Source: an uncultured Lachnospiraceae bacterium
Lineage (GTDB): Bacteria; Bacillota; Clostridia; Lachnospirales; Lachnospiraceae
DNA: 64,000 nucleotides
NCBI GenBank assembly: GCA_910578115.1
Contig: CAJTPO010000016.1
Span: 1 to 64,000 of the forward strand
Direction of reading: 5' to 3'
Positions 1-7,738 of this stretch are shown one piece after another (positions within the stretch are counted from its first letter, which is position 1; each line of letters starts with the position of its first letter). Position numbers and translations under genes: made by a program. The notes beneath the pieces were generated by a model that was not told where the DNA came from, made no database searches, and saw only the letters and a program-made list of their open reading frames with translations.

Positions 1-26
1 ACAGGTATATGAAACACCTGTTTTTT
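1..26 (+). terminator. Rho-independent terminator at left edge
   Basis: A hairpin with arms ACAGGT (1-6) and ACCTGT (17-22) is followed directly by a T tract. It would end a plus-strand transcript that enters from outside the window. The left arm may be longer than what is visible here. Confidence 0.6.
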
Positions 27-60
27 CATGAAATACCCAAAGTTCAGAAAGAACCATAAA

Positions 61-182
61 AAGACCTTGCCGATATTCAGTTACACATCTGAACCCGCAC
101 TCTCGTGCGGTTGTCGCGACATTCGTCAAATGGAAATGCAAGCATTCCCATTTTCCTCATTGCTCGCGCAAATCAGCAAGGT
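61..182. repeat. Nested multi-hairpin intergenic element
   Basis: An 11-bp imperfect outer stem (64-74 with 172-182, one mismatch) encloses a perfect CCGCAC/GTGCGG hairpin with a TCTC loop (95-110), the palindrome GTCGCGAC (113-120), and a 12-bp hairpin with one mismatch (128-139 with 142-153). It lies downstream of the first GMP synthase gene and has no credible reading frame. It resembles the hairpin arrays seen elsewhere in this window and could be a dispersed element or a structured RNA. Confidence 0.45.
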
Positions 183-305
183 TTTCTTATGCCATTGATG
201 TAATTATTTTGTGCGTGATATTGAAAATGTTGCCAAATCGTTGCCAGAACCTAAGCAAATTTGCTTGCAACCCGCATAAACACTAGGTTCTCAAATCCTA
301 TTTCA
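183..305. other. Non-coding stretch after guaA paralogue
   Basis: An inverted repeat AGAACCTA (246-253) and TAGGTTCT (284-291) contains the inner palindrome GCAAATTTGC. There is no clear T tract on either strand, so I do not call it a terminator. Otherwise nothing recognisable. Confidence 0.3.
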
Positions 306-1598
306 TCACTCAAATTCTATCGTCGCCGGAGGTTTCGGACTCATATCATAGCAAACCCGGTTCACATTCCCAACTTCCGCCAGAATCCTCTCCGTAATCC
401 TCTCCAGCACATCCCAGTCAACCTTCTCGATCGACGCCGTCATCGCATCTATCGTATTGATGGCACGGATGATCACCATATACTCAAACACTCTGGCATT
501 ATTCTTCATGCCCACCGACTTAAAGTCCGGAACCACGGTAAAATACTGCCAAACTTTCTTATCCAGTCCTGCCTTCGCGAATTCCTCCCGCAGGATCGCA
601 TCGGACTCCCTGACCGCTTCCAGCCTGTCTCTGGTGATCGCCCCCAGGCATCGCACACCGAGTCCCGGTCCCGGGAACGGCTGTCTGTATACCATATCAT
701 GGGGCAGACCCAATTCCACACCGCAGGCGCGCACTTCGTCTTTGAAAAGCTGTTTCAACGGCTCTACCAGCTCGAACTTCAAATCCTCCGGCAGACCGCC
801 TACATTGTGATGGGATTTTACCATCTTCGCCGTCTTCGTGCCGCTCTCGATGATATCCGGATAAATGGTTCCCTGACCCAGGAAATCAATGCCTTCCAGT
901 TTCCTTGCTTCCTCCTCAAACACACGGATGAACTCGCCGCCGATGATCTTCCGCTTCTGCTCCGGATCTGCCACGTTTTCCAGTTTCCCCAGGAAGCGCT
1001 CGGAAGCATCCACATAGATCAGGTTCGCATGAAGCTCGTCGCGGAACACTTTGACTACGCTTTCGGATTCGTTCTTACGCATCAGACCATGGTTGACATG
1101 CACGCACACCAGCTGTTGCCCGATAGCCTTGATCAACATCGCCGCCACCACGGAAGAATCCACGCCGCCTGACAATGCCAGCAGCACTTTTCGATCGCCT
1201 ACCTGCTGCCTGATCAGCTCCACCTGATCCTCAATAAAATTCTTCATATTCCAGTTAGCTTCTGCGCCGCACTCCTCGAAGATAAATTTCTTCAAAGTTT
1301 CCTGATCCGGGAGACTGCTCAGCTTTTTCTCACATGCAGACTGCGGATAATCTATGGAAAGCATGGGAATTCCCAGATTGTAGAGCTCAGGGCTGATTTC
1401 CACTTCCTGCCCGTCCACAACACGGTTTTCCCCGCCGTTTAATACAATACCTTTTACATTTTGTAAAGCCTTCACTTCATCTACGGTAATATCATGCGGG
1501 TGAATCTCGCTGTACACCCCCAAGTCACGGATCTCCCGTGCGATCACGGTATTCTGTGTACTGCCCAGATCCAAAATTACGATCAGATCTTGTTTCAT
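306..1598 (-). CDS. GMP synthase paralogue with degenerate glutaminase domain
   Basis: This is a 430-residue GuaA homologue. The C-terminal two thirds are intact: an ATP pyrophosphatase P-loop SGGVDSS near residue 143, and the conserved GMP synthetase dimerisation domain ending in KPPATIEFE. The N-terminal glutamine amidotransferase domain is broken. The position of the nucleophilic Cys (ICYG in the second copy at 5984-7525) reads IDYP here, and the region that should carry the catalytic His and Glu (FHPE) is missing, so the domain is about 80-90 residues short. From family knowledge the synthetase half can use free ammonia, so an ammonia-dependent enzyme or one paired with another glutaminase is likely. 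The ATG at 1598 follows a perfect AAGGAGG. The frame stays open 44 codons further upstream, but that part is a tandem-repeat leader. Confidence 0.85.
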   Translation of the reverse strand: MKQDLIVILDLGSTQNTVIAREIRDLGVYSEIHPHDITVDEVKALQNVKGIVLNGGENRVVDGQEVEISPELYNLGIPMLSIDYPQSACEKKLSSLPDQETLKKFIFEECGAEANWNMKNFIEDQVELIRQQVGDRKVLLALSGGVDSSVVAAMLIKAIGQQLVCVHVNHGLMRKNESESVVKVFRDELHANLIYVDASERFLGKLENVADPEQKRKIIGGEFIRVFEEEARKLEGIDFLGQGTIYPDIIESGTKTAKMVKSHHNVGGLPEDLKFELVEPLKQLFKDEVRACGVELGLPHDMVYRQPFPGPGLGVRCLGAITRDRLEAVRESDAILREEFAKAGLDKKVWQYFTVVPDFKSVGMKNNARVFEYMVIIRAINTIDAMTASIEKVDWDVLERITERILAEVGNVNRVCYDMSPKPPATIEFE

Positions 1599-1606
1599 AA
1601 AAACAG

Positions 1607-1613
1607 CCTCCTT
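1607..1613 (-). promoter_or_regulatory. Ribosome binding site of guaA paralogue
   Basis: AAGGAGG on the minus strand, 8 nt before the ATG at 1598. It decides the start against the longer open frame that runs through the repeat leader. Confidence 0.7.
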
Positions 1614-1622
1614 ATCCTTCCT

Positions 1623-1684
1623 CTTGCCTTTTGTTACCTTTTCTTTTGTTGCTTTTTCTCCTGTTGCATAAATTGAACTGTTGC
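1623..1684 (-). repeat. 15-bp tandem repeats in guaA paralogue leader
   Basis: Three adjacent 15-bp units (1623-1637, 1638-1652, 1653-1667) and a 17-bp diverged unit (1668-1684) form a strongly purine-rich leader on the minus strand (pattern GYAACARRAGAAAAR). They lie just upstream of the ribosome binding site. The second guaA copy also has a purine-rich tandem-repeat leader (7615-7728). Confidence 0.6.
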
Positions 1685-1730
1685 TTTTTCTTTGATAAGT
1701 ATTATATAGTAACTCACAACCCCCGGTCAA

Positions 1731-1936
1731 GCTGTCATATCACATCCGCTGAATGCACATTCCCACATAGTATTAAAAACTACCAAAAACAGTTTTTGCA
1801 GTTCAAAACGATTGCATTTCATATCCAAACGTAGTATTCTATATAGCAACCATAGTAAACGACAAAACAGCATTCGAAAACCGCACCGCCCCACAAAGGG
1901 CCTGCGCTATCCTGCAAGCAAAGAAGGTTTCAGAAC
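1731..1936. promoter_or_regulatory. Divergent intergenic region, guaA paralogue / degV
   Basis: AT-rich region that must hold the promoters of both divergent genes. It contains one copy (1852-1870) of the motif ATAGTAAACGACAAAACAG, which recurs in the inverted repeat at 5171-5271 and at 50701-50724. I found no purine riboswitch: the conserved TATA and GTTTCTACC core segments are absent. Confidence 0.4.
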
Positions 1937-2842
1937 ATGACAGAAGCATTTCATATTATCAGCGACGGTTCCTGCGATCTACCGATAGATCTTGTACAGG
2001 AAAAGAATATCACTGTAGTACCGTTTTACGTATCCTTCGACGATACACATTATTTTAAGGAAAATGTAGAGATCGGCATCCGGGACTTCTACCAGCAGAT
2101 GGTAGAGAAAAGGGGTGTATACCCCAAGTCCTCCATGCCTTCCATTCAAGATTATGAGGAGGCCTTCCTGCCCTTTGCCGAGGCAGGCACGCCGGTGATC
2201 TGCATCTGCATCACCACGAAATTCAGCGGTTCCATGCAGTCCGCTCTCAACGCAAAGGCCCTTATTCTGGAAAAATATCCACAGGCACAGATCACCGTCA
2301 TCGACGCCACCATCAATACCGTCCTGCAGGGGCAGTATGTTCTGGAGGCGGCAGCGCTCCGGGATCACGGCGTCTGCTATCAAGACGCCATTGTGCGGCT
2401 GGAAGAGATCAAAAGTACCGGAAGAATCTTTTTTACAGTGGGAAACATGGAATACTTAAAACACGGCGGGCGCATCGGCAAGGTAGCCTCTCTTGCAGGC
2501 GGAGCGCTGGATATCCGTCCCGTGATCACATTAAAACAGGGCGAGATCTTCCCCTCCGGTATCGACAGGGGAAGAAAACGCACCACCAGAAAAGCGCTGA
2601 ACCTGCTGTTGGAATATCTACAGGAAAGCAGGCTGGGAATTGAATGTTACAGTCTTGCAGTGGGCTATGGCTATGATCAGGAAGAAGGCCTGACTTTCCG
2701 CGACCAGGCCCTGTCTGTCCTGCAGAAAAAAGGCTATGCCATCACCGAAATGCCCGTTTACCAGATCGGGGCGACGATTGGCGTGCATACCGGCCCATAC
2801 CCGTTGGGCTTCGGCATCATCGAGCGCGGTATTCACGATTGA
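1937..2842 (+). CDS. DegV family fatty-acid-binding protein
   Basis: A 301-residue cytoplasmic protein of the DegV (EDD fold) family. The N-terminal HIISDGSCDLP and the middle FSGSMQSA are the family signatures around the bound fatty acid. GGRIGK near residue 180 and the C-terminal IGATIGVHTGP segment also fit. Family members bind long-chain fatty acids, and some act as FakB subunits delivering them to the kinase FakA. No FakA partner is seen here. The ATG follows AGAAGG at a suitable distance. It is divergent from the guaA paralogue and convergent with the GH13 gene. Confidence 0.85.
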   Translation: MTEAFHIISDGSCDLPIDLVQEKNITVVPFYVSFDDTHYFKENVEIGIRDFYQQMVEKRGVYPKSSMPSIQDYEEAFLPFAEAGTPVICICITTKFSGSMQSALNAKALILEKYPQAQITVIDATINTVLQGQYVLEAAALRDHGVCYQDAIVRLEEIKSTGRIFFTVGNMEYLKHGGRIGKVASLAGGALDIRPVITLKQGEIFPSGIDRGRKRTTRKALNLLLEYLQESRLGIECYSLAVGYGYDQEEGLTFRDQALSVLQKKGYAITEMPVYQIGATIGVHTGPYPLGFGIIERGIHD

Positions 2843-2965
2843 CCCGCTCTTTTCAGGACCAGTGACTGCATGGCCCAACCACGGACAATGCAAGAGATAT
2901 GTCGCCTTGCCCATAGGTTAACCCCCTCCAATCTGTCCGGTCAGGCAAATGGCCTGTCCTTGAAC

Positions 2966-5068
2966 TTACGCCACGAAAATACACACGCTGCGTGCTCCCA
3001 CCGTGACCTTATTCTCCGGCAGTCTGTTCATGCCCTGCTGGCCCGGTATATAGTGGGGCAGGTATCTGCCGCTGGTGTCCGCCGCCACATACCAGACTTT
3101 TCCGCCCTGCAGGTTCGGCAGCCAGAATTCCTGATCCTCCCAGAAAACATTGACCGCCAGACAGACGATATCGTCATGACCGTTGCCCCGGTCGTCCACC
3201 TCTACCCTGCCGGCATAGATCACACGCAGCACCTTCGTCTCGGCATCGGCTCCCAACACCTGAATCTCCGGAAAACCGCACCAGCTGTTGCCCGCAAATT
3301 TACGCAGGACCGGATGTGCTTTTCTGAACGCCGCCATATATTTGCAGAATTCGAAATGTGCTTTGTTTTTCTCCAGATCTTTCCAGTCCAGCCACGAAAT
3401 CTCATTGTCCTGACAGTAGGCATTGTTATTGCCGAACTGGGAATTCAAAAACTCATCGCCGGAAAAGAACATAGGCGTTCCGCGGCTGCACATCAACACG
3501 GCAAAGGCATTCATGGCCAGCCGCCTGCGCAGCGTGAGAATCCCTTCATCTGCCGTATCCCCTTCCGCACCGCAGTTCCAGCTGCGGTTATCATCACATC
3601 CGTCCGTATTGCCCCAGCCGTTGGCCTCATTATGTTTTTCGTTGTAGGAATACAGATCCCAGAGAGTAAAGCCGTCATGACAGGTCAGGAAATTCACAGA
3701 CGCATTGTTCCCTCTCCATTCCGGATTGTAGATATCCCGGGAACCGGTGATTCTGCGTGCAGCAACCTCCCACATGCCAAAATCCCCTTTCAGGAAATTG
3801 CGCATGTCATCCCGATATCTGCCGTTCCATTCCGCCCAGCGGCTCCAGGAGGGGAAACTGCCCACCTGATAGAGTCCGCCCGCATCCCACGCCTCGGCGA
3901 TCAGCTTCACATTCCCCAGGATCGGATCGAAAGCCAGACTCTGCAGAAGCGGCGGCTTGCTCATGGGCGAACCGTCCTCGTTCCGCCCCAGGATGGTGGC
4001 AAGATCGAAACGAAAGCCGTCCACATGATAGGCCGTCGTCCAGTAGCGCAGACATTCCAGAATCATCTGATGCACAATGGGATGGTTGCAGTTTAGGGTA
4101 TTGCCGCAGCCGCTGAAATTATAGTAATTCCCGTCCGGTGTCAGCATATAGTAAATGTTATTGTCAAATCCTTTGAAGGAAAAGCAGGGTCCGCGCTCAT
4201 CTCCCTCCGCCGTATGGTTAAATACCACATCCAGAATGCACTCAATTCCGTTTTCATGGAGGGCGCTGATCAGCTCCTTCAATTCCGTTCCTTCCTTATT
4301 ATATTCCACCTTCGCCGTGTAGCTGGTATTGGGCGCGAAGAAGCAGACCGTGTTGTATCCCCAGTAATTCATCACCGGTTTGTCGTCCACCACCCGGTAA
4401 TCCCGCATCTCGTCAAACTCAAAGATCGGCATCAGCTCCACCGCATTGATTCCCAGCTCTTTTAAATAAGGAATCTTCTCCCTGAGTCCCGCAAAAGTGC
4501 CCGGATGCGCAACCCCGGAAGAATCATGCTTCGTAAAGCCCCTCACATGCATCTCATAGATGATCAGGTCTTCCATGGGAATCAGGGGTTGTCCCGAATC
4601 TTTCCAGTCGAAATCGTCCTTCACCACTCTCGCCCGGTAAACATCCCCTTCCATCTGCGGTATGCCCCACAGCCGCTGTCCCGCCACTGCCTTGGCATAG
4701 ATATCCAGAAGTGTATTATTTTTGTTAAACAAAAGCCCTTCCTTCGGATCATATGGCCCGTCCATCCGGTAGGCATACTCAAAATCATGTACATTCAGTC
4801 CGAATACGATCATGGAATATACTTTCCCGATCTTATAATTCTCCGGGAACTTCAACACGGCATAGGGCTCCGCCTCCATACGCTTGAACAAAAGCAGTTC
4901 GCAGGACGTAGCGCCGTAAGAGTACACCGTAAAATTCACCCCGCAGGGAATCGCGGTGGCCCCGTTCACCTCATACATGCCGGGCCGAACCTCAAATCCG
5001 TTGATCACATCCATCGGCTCCATATGAATCCTGCTGATCGGCGCCTCAAGTAATCCCTTCGTTTCCAT
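2966..5068 (-). CDS. glgX: GH13 glycogen debranching / isoamylase-type enzyme
   Basis: A 700-residue cytoplasmic enzyme with an N-terminal CBM48-like beta domain (about residues 25-130) and a GH13 barrel. All four conserved regions are present: DVVFNH (from 280), GFRFD with the nucleophile Asp355, AEAW with the acid/base Glu392, and CHDG with His464 and Asp465. The expected reaction is hydrolysis of alpha-1,6 branches of glycogen or imported limit dextrins. No other glycogen gene is adjacent, so the gene looks monocistronic. An AGGGGGA ribosome binding site precedes the ATG. The symbol is by family resemblance; pullulanase-like specificity cannot be excluded. Confidence 0.85.
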   Translation of the reverse strand: METKGLLEAPISRIHMEPMDVINGFEVRPGMYEVNGATAIPCGVNFTVYSYGATSCELLLFKRMEAEPYAVLKFPENYKIGKVYSMIVFGLNVHDFEYAYRMDGPYDPKEGLLFNKNNTLLDIYAKAVAGQRLWGIPQMEGDVYRARVVKDDFDWKDSGQPLIPMEDLIIYEMHVRGFTKHDSSGVAHPGTFAGLREKIPYLKELGINAVELMPIFEFDEMRDYRVVDDKPVMNYWGYNTVCFFAPNTSYTAKVEYNKEGTELKELISALHENGIECILDVVFNHTAEGDERGPCFSFKGFDNNIYYMLTPDGNYYNFSGCGNTLNCNHPIVHQMILECLRYWTTAYHVDGFRFDLATILGRNEDGSPMSKPPLLQSLAFDPILGNVKLIAEAWDAGGLYQVGSFPSWSRWAEWNGRYRDDMRNFLKGDFGMWEVAARRITGSRDIYNPEWRGNNASVNFLTCHDGFTLWDLYSYNEKHNEANGWGNTDGCDDNRSWNCGAEGDTADEGILTLRRRLAMNAFAVLMCSRGTPMFFSGDEFLNSQFGNNNAYCQDNEISWLDWKDLEKNKAHFEFCKYMAAFRKAHPVLRKFAGNSWCGFPEIQVLGADAETKVLRVIYAGRVEVDDRGNGHDDIVCLAVNVFWEDQEFWLPNLQGGKVWYVAADTSGRYLPHYIPGQQGMNRLPENKVTVGARSVCIFVA

Positions 5069-5170
5069 TAGTCATTCCCCCTGTCGTTATTTTTCACAAA
5101 TATTCTTTTCCATTTTACCAAAAATATGCCATTTTATCCACATATTTTCATTAATAAAAATTTTTAATCT
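5069..5170. other. AT-rich leader/promoter region of glgX
   Basis: Very AT-rich, with no coding potential. It presumably carries the glgX promoter, but I cannot place -35 and -10 elements with confidence. Confidence 0.3.
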
Positions 5171-5271
5171 ATAGTTAACGACATTAGAAATTTCATTTTC
5201 GGCCTTGAAGGAACTACCGTATATGGCTCCTTCAAGAGCCGGAAACAGAAATTTGTTATGTCGTTTGCTAT
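5171..5271. repeat. 101-bp long imperfect inverted repeat
   Basis: Two arms of about 47 nt run from ATAG at 5171 to CTAT at 5271. The shared core is AACGACAT, AAATTTC, TTTC, GGC and CTTGAAGGA, broken only by short mismatches and two single-base gaps. The tip is a loop of about 10 nt near 5213-5225. No reading frame lies inside. The size and symmetry fit a MITE-like or palindromic intergenic element. The end motif recurs as a single copy at 1852 and at 50709. Confidence 0.6.
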
Positions 5272-5347
5272 AATTACAGGATAAAAAGGAATAGCTGTGC
5301 AGATACCTTTATGATATGATATTTAGCAGAACACTCTAAAATGCAGC

Positions 5348-5376
5348 CAAAAAAAGCCTCCCAATAACAGGAGGAG
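5348..5376 (-). terminator. Minus-strand terminator-like hairpin
   Basis: Arms CCTCC and GGAGG (about 5358-5373) with an A tract on the plus-strand side (5349-5355), so on the minus strand the hairpin is followed by a T tract. It would end minus-strand transcripts arriving from the guaA/5788-5961 side, before glgX. Confidence 0.5.
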
Positions 5377-5390
5377 ACAGGAGAGCATAA

Positions 5391-5513
5391 GATTGAAAAT
5401 TAAAATTTTCAATCGCGGGATTTGTGTCTGCGCGTTGCCTGCCACAAACTCGTTTCATGCGACATCTCAACATAGTTGAGACAAAAGCAGCGCAGAAATG
5501 GAGAAAACTATGA
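5391..5513. repeat. Dispersed hairpin repeat, copy 1
   Basis: Begins with an 11-bp palindrome (5391-5414), then a TTTGTG/CACAAA hairpin and CTCGTTT. A second copy at 32764-32873 is nearly identical over the first 65 bp. Beyond that, both share the tail GAAATGGA running into an ATG. This copy has an extra CTCAAC/GTTGAG hairpin (about 5466-5480) that copy 2 lacks. Confidence 0.65.
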
Positions 5514-5743
5514 AAAAGATAATCGCCGGGATAGGATTTGAAATTACAGGCGTACTGATGATGTTATTTTCGTCTTTGATCGCAAGTATGAGTCTGGAAT
5601 ATACCACTGGGTGGGATACCCAGCTGGGCAGATACTGGCAGACGGTATATGATCTGGGTTTGCTCCCGATACAGATCACGGGAGGCGTGCTGTTGATCGC
5701 CGGCATCGCATTTTCCCTGTGGGGCGCACTTGCAAAATCATGA
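5510..5743 (+). CDS. Small two-helix membrane protein
   Basis: A 77-residue protein with two predicted transmembrane helices (about residues 5-25 and 53-73) and a polar loop between. I do not recognise a family. I chose the ATG at 5510 because GGAG lies 8 nt upstream; an upstream in-frame ATG at 5498 has no good site. The start sits at the end of the dispersed repeat that begins at 5391. The stop overlaps a strong GC-rich hairpin. It is convergent with the guaA/small-ORF pair on the other strand. Confidence 0.55.
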   Translation: MKKIIAGIGFEITGVLMMLFSSLIASMSLEYTTGWDTQLGRYWQTVYDLGLLPIQITGGVLLIAGIAFSLWGALAKS

Positions 5744-5762
5744 GAGGCCGCAACGGCCTCTC
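5742..5762. terminator. Bidirectional terminator hairpin
   Basis: Perfect 9-bp stem GAGAGGCCG / CGGCCTCTC with a 3-nt loop, between two convergent genes (stops at 5743 and 5788). Flanking T tracts are weak, so activity is inferred from position and stem strength. Confidence 0.5.
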
Positions 5763-5787
5763 TCTGTAAGTTCTATTCTGCCTTAAA

Positions 5788-5961
5788 TCAGTCTTTTGGC
5801 TTCCTGTGTTCACGGATATAAATATTGCATACCTGTATGATCTTGATCCCGACATAAATAAGAAAAATACTCGCCAAGGTCACTGCTGCTAAAGATATTA
5901 TTTGAAAAACAGGAAGCAGGCCTGTACTCATTTTGTATGTATATGTATTTAATACGTCCAT
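5788..5961 (-). CDS. 57-residue single-pass membrane protein
   Basis: A small protein with one hydrophobic helix (about residues 17-45) and a basic, charged tail ending HRKPKD. The ATG at 5961 is preceded by AAGGAAGG. It starts 22 bp after the guaA stop and is probably cotranscribed with it. No family recognised. The hydrophobic segment, good ribosome binding site and placement argue for a real gene, but nothing shows its role. Confidence 0.5.
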   Translation of the reverse strand: MDVLNTYTYKMSTGLLPVFQIISLAAVTLASIFLIYVGIKIIQVCNIYIREHRKPKD

Positions 5962-5983
5962 TATTTTTCCTTCCTTTCTTCTC

Positions 5984-7525
5984 TTATTCGAGTTCCACCG
6001 TCGCCGGCGGTTTCCCGGTGCAGTCATACAGCACACGATTGACTCCCTTCACCTCATTCACAATCCGGTTCGTCACCTTCCCCAGTACCTCCCAGGGAAT
6101 CTGCGCCGCCTCCGCCGTCATGAAATCACTGGTCTCCACCGCCCGCAGCGCCACCGCATAGTCATAGGTTCTCTCATCTCCCATCACCCCCACGGAACGC
6201 ATATTAGTCAGGGCCGCAAAATACTGTCCCAGCCCCTGGTCCACGCCTGCCTTTGCGATCTCTTCACGATAGATATAATCTGCGTCCTGCACCATTCTCA
6301 CTTTTTCGGCCGTCACCTCGCCGATGATGCGGACGCCCAGTCCCGGTCCCGGAAAAGGCTGCCGGAATACGAGATGCTCCGGCATCCCCAGCTCCAGCCC
6401 TGCCTTCCTAACCTCATCTTTGAAAAGCATTCTGAGCGGTTCTATGATTTCCTTGAAATCCACATAGTCCGGCAGGCCGCCTACATTGTGATGAGATTTG
6501 ATCACTGCCGACTTACCAAGCCCCGACTCGATCACATCCGGGTAGATCGTCCCCTGCACGAGAAAATCCACCGCACCGATCTTCTTCGCCTCTTCCTCAA
6601 AGACACGGATAAATTCCTCCCCGATGATCTTCCGCTTCTGCTCCGGTTCCGTCACCCCGGCCAGTTTCTCATAAAAACGTTCCTGCGCATTAACCCGGAT
6701 GAAATTCAGATCATAAGGTCCGGCGGGCCCGAATACGGCCTCCACCTCATCCCCTTCATTTTTACGCAACAGACCGTGATCCACGAAAACACAAGTCAGC
6801 TGTTTCCCTACCGCCCTGGCCAGAAGCACAGCCGCCACGGAAGAATCCACCCCGCCGGAGAGCGCACACAGCACCCTGCCTGTTCCAACTTTGGTACGGA
6901 TGGCCTGAATGGTCGTTTCTACAAAGGCGTCCATCTTCCAGTCACCTCTGCAGCCGCATATATTCAGCACAAAATTCCGCAGCATGGTCATCCCTTCCAC
7001 GGTATGCATCACTTCCGGATGAAACTGCACCGCATACAGCTTTCTCTCAGGGCATTCCATAGCCGCAACGGGACAGACCGGCGTATGCGCCGTCACCGTA
7101 AAATCCGCCGGCGCCTTTTCTATATAATCGGTATGGCTCATCCAGCAGATGGTTTTCCCGGCTACCCCTGCGAACAGAGCCGCATTCTGATCCACTATAA
7201 CCTCGGTCTTCCCATATTCGCTGACCGGAGCGCTCGTCACCCTGCCGCCCAGCAGATGCGCCATAAGCTGAGAACCGTAGCAGATTCCCAGAACAGGAAT
7301 CCCCAGCTCGAAAATCTCTTTCTCACAAAGCACGGCCCCTTCCCCATACACGCTGTTTGGTCCGCCGGTAAAAATAATACCCCTGGGGTTCATTTCCCTG
7401 ATCCGCTCCAGACTCAAATCATACGGATGCACCTCACAATAGACATTGCATTCTCTGACCCTTCTCGCGATCAGCTGATTGTACTGCCCGCCGAAATCCA
7501 ATACGATAACCGTTTCTCTTTCCAT
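5984..7525 (-). CDS. guaA: GMP synthase (glutamine-hydrolysing)
   Basis: A full-length 513-residue GuaA converting XMP, glutamine and ATP to GMP. The class I glutaminase triad is intact: Cys82 in GICYG, and His169 and Glu171 in QFHPE. The synthetase P-loop SGGVDSS lies at about 223-229, and the C-terminus ends in KPPATVELE. A GGAG site precedes the ATG. This is the canonical copy; the gene at 306-1598 is a paralogue lacking the glutaminase triad. The leader holds 38-bp tandem repeats. Confidence 0.95.
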   Translation of the reverse strand: MERETVIVLDFGGQYNQLIARRVRECNVYCEVHPYDLSLERIREMNPRGIIFTGGPNSVYGEGAVLCEKEIFELGIPVLGICYGSQLMAHLLGGRVTSAPVSEYGKTEVIVDQNAALFAGVAGKTICWMSHTDYIEKAPADFTVTAHTPVCPVAAMECPERKLYAVQFHPEVMHTVEGMTMLRNFVLNICGCRGDWKMDAFVETTIQAIRTKVGTGRVLCALSGGVDSSVAAVLLARAVGKQLTCVFVDHGLLRKNEGDEVEAVFGPAGPYDLNFIRVNAQERFYEKLAGVTEPEQKRKIIGEEFIRVFEEEAKKIGAVDFLVQGTIYPDVIESGLGKSAVIKSHHNVGGLPDYVDFKEIIEPLRMLFKDEVRKAGLELGMPEHLVFRQPFPGPGLGVRIIGEVTAEKVRMVQDADYIYREEIAKAGVDQGLGQYFAALTNMRSVGVMGDERTYDYAVALRAVETSDFMTAEAAQIPWEVLGKVTNRIVNEVKGVNRVLYDCTGKPPATVELE

Positions 7526-7614
7526 GTATACTCTCCGTTTCCTGTCCCTGTTTTTTCTGCGCTTTCTCTGTCTTTCTCTGTCTTTCTGCGTTTTCTCTGC
7601 CTATTATCTTTGTC

Positions 7615-7728
7615 GTATCTTTGCCCTTTTCTTCCTGTCCTTTATCTTTGCCGTATCTTCGGCTTTTACTTCCTGTCCTTTATCCTTGCCATATCTTTGG
7701 CCTTTTCTTCCTGTCTTTTACGCACGCC
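7615..7728 (-). repeat. Three 38-bp tandem repeats in guaA leader
   Basis: Units 7615-7652, 7653-7690 and 7691-7728 are imperfect head-to-tail copies, sharing on the minus strand the purine-rich core AAAGGACAGGAAG. A more diverged partial unit lies just before 7615. They fill the space between the MATE stop at 7739 and the guaA start at 7525. They may be untranslated leader, or spacing left by slippage. Confidence 0.7.
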
Positions 7729-7738
7729 GTACTGTGCT

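Noticed and set aside
1599..1730. Extension of the guaA paralogue by 44 N-terminal codons
   Set aside because: The extension is translated tandem repeat, GuaA proteins begin near the inner ATG, and a perfect ribosome binding site lies in front of that ATG.
1731..1936. Purine riboswitch upstream of the guaA paralogue
   Set aside because: The conserved core segments of the guanine/adenine aptamer are absent on the minus strand.
2939..2960. Terminator between degV and the GH13 gene
   Set aside because: A CAGGC/GCCTG hairpin exists, but neither strand has a T tract after it, so I do not call it.
2870..4096. Long open frame on the plus strand opposite the GH13 gene
   Set aside because: It is fully antisense to a gene with all catalytic motifs, has no ribosome binding site, and its translation is rich in His/Arg/Pro, as expected for a shadow frame.
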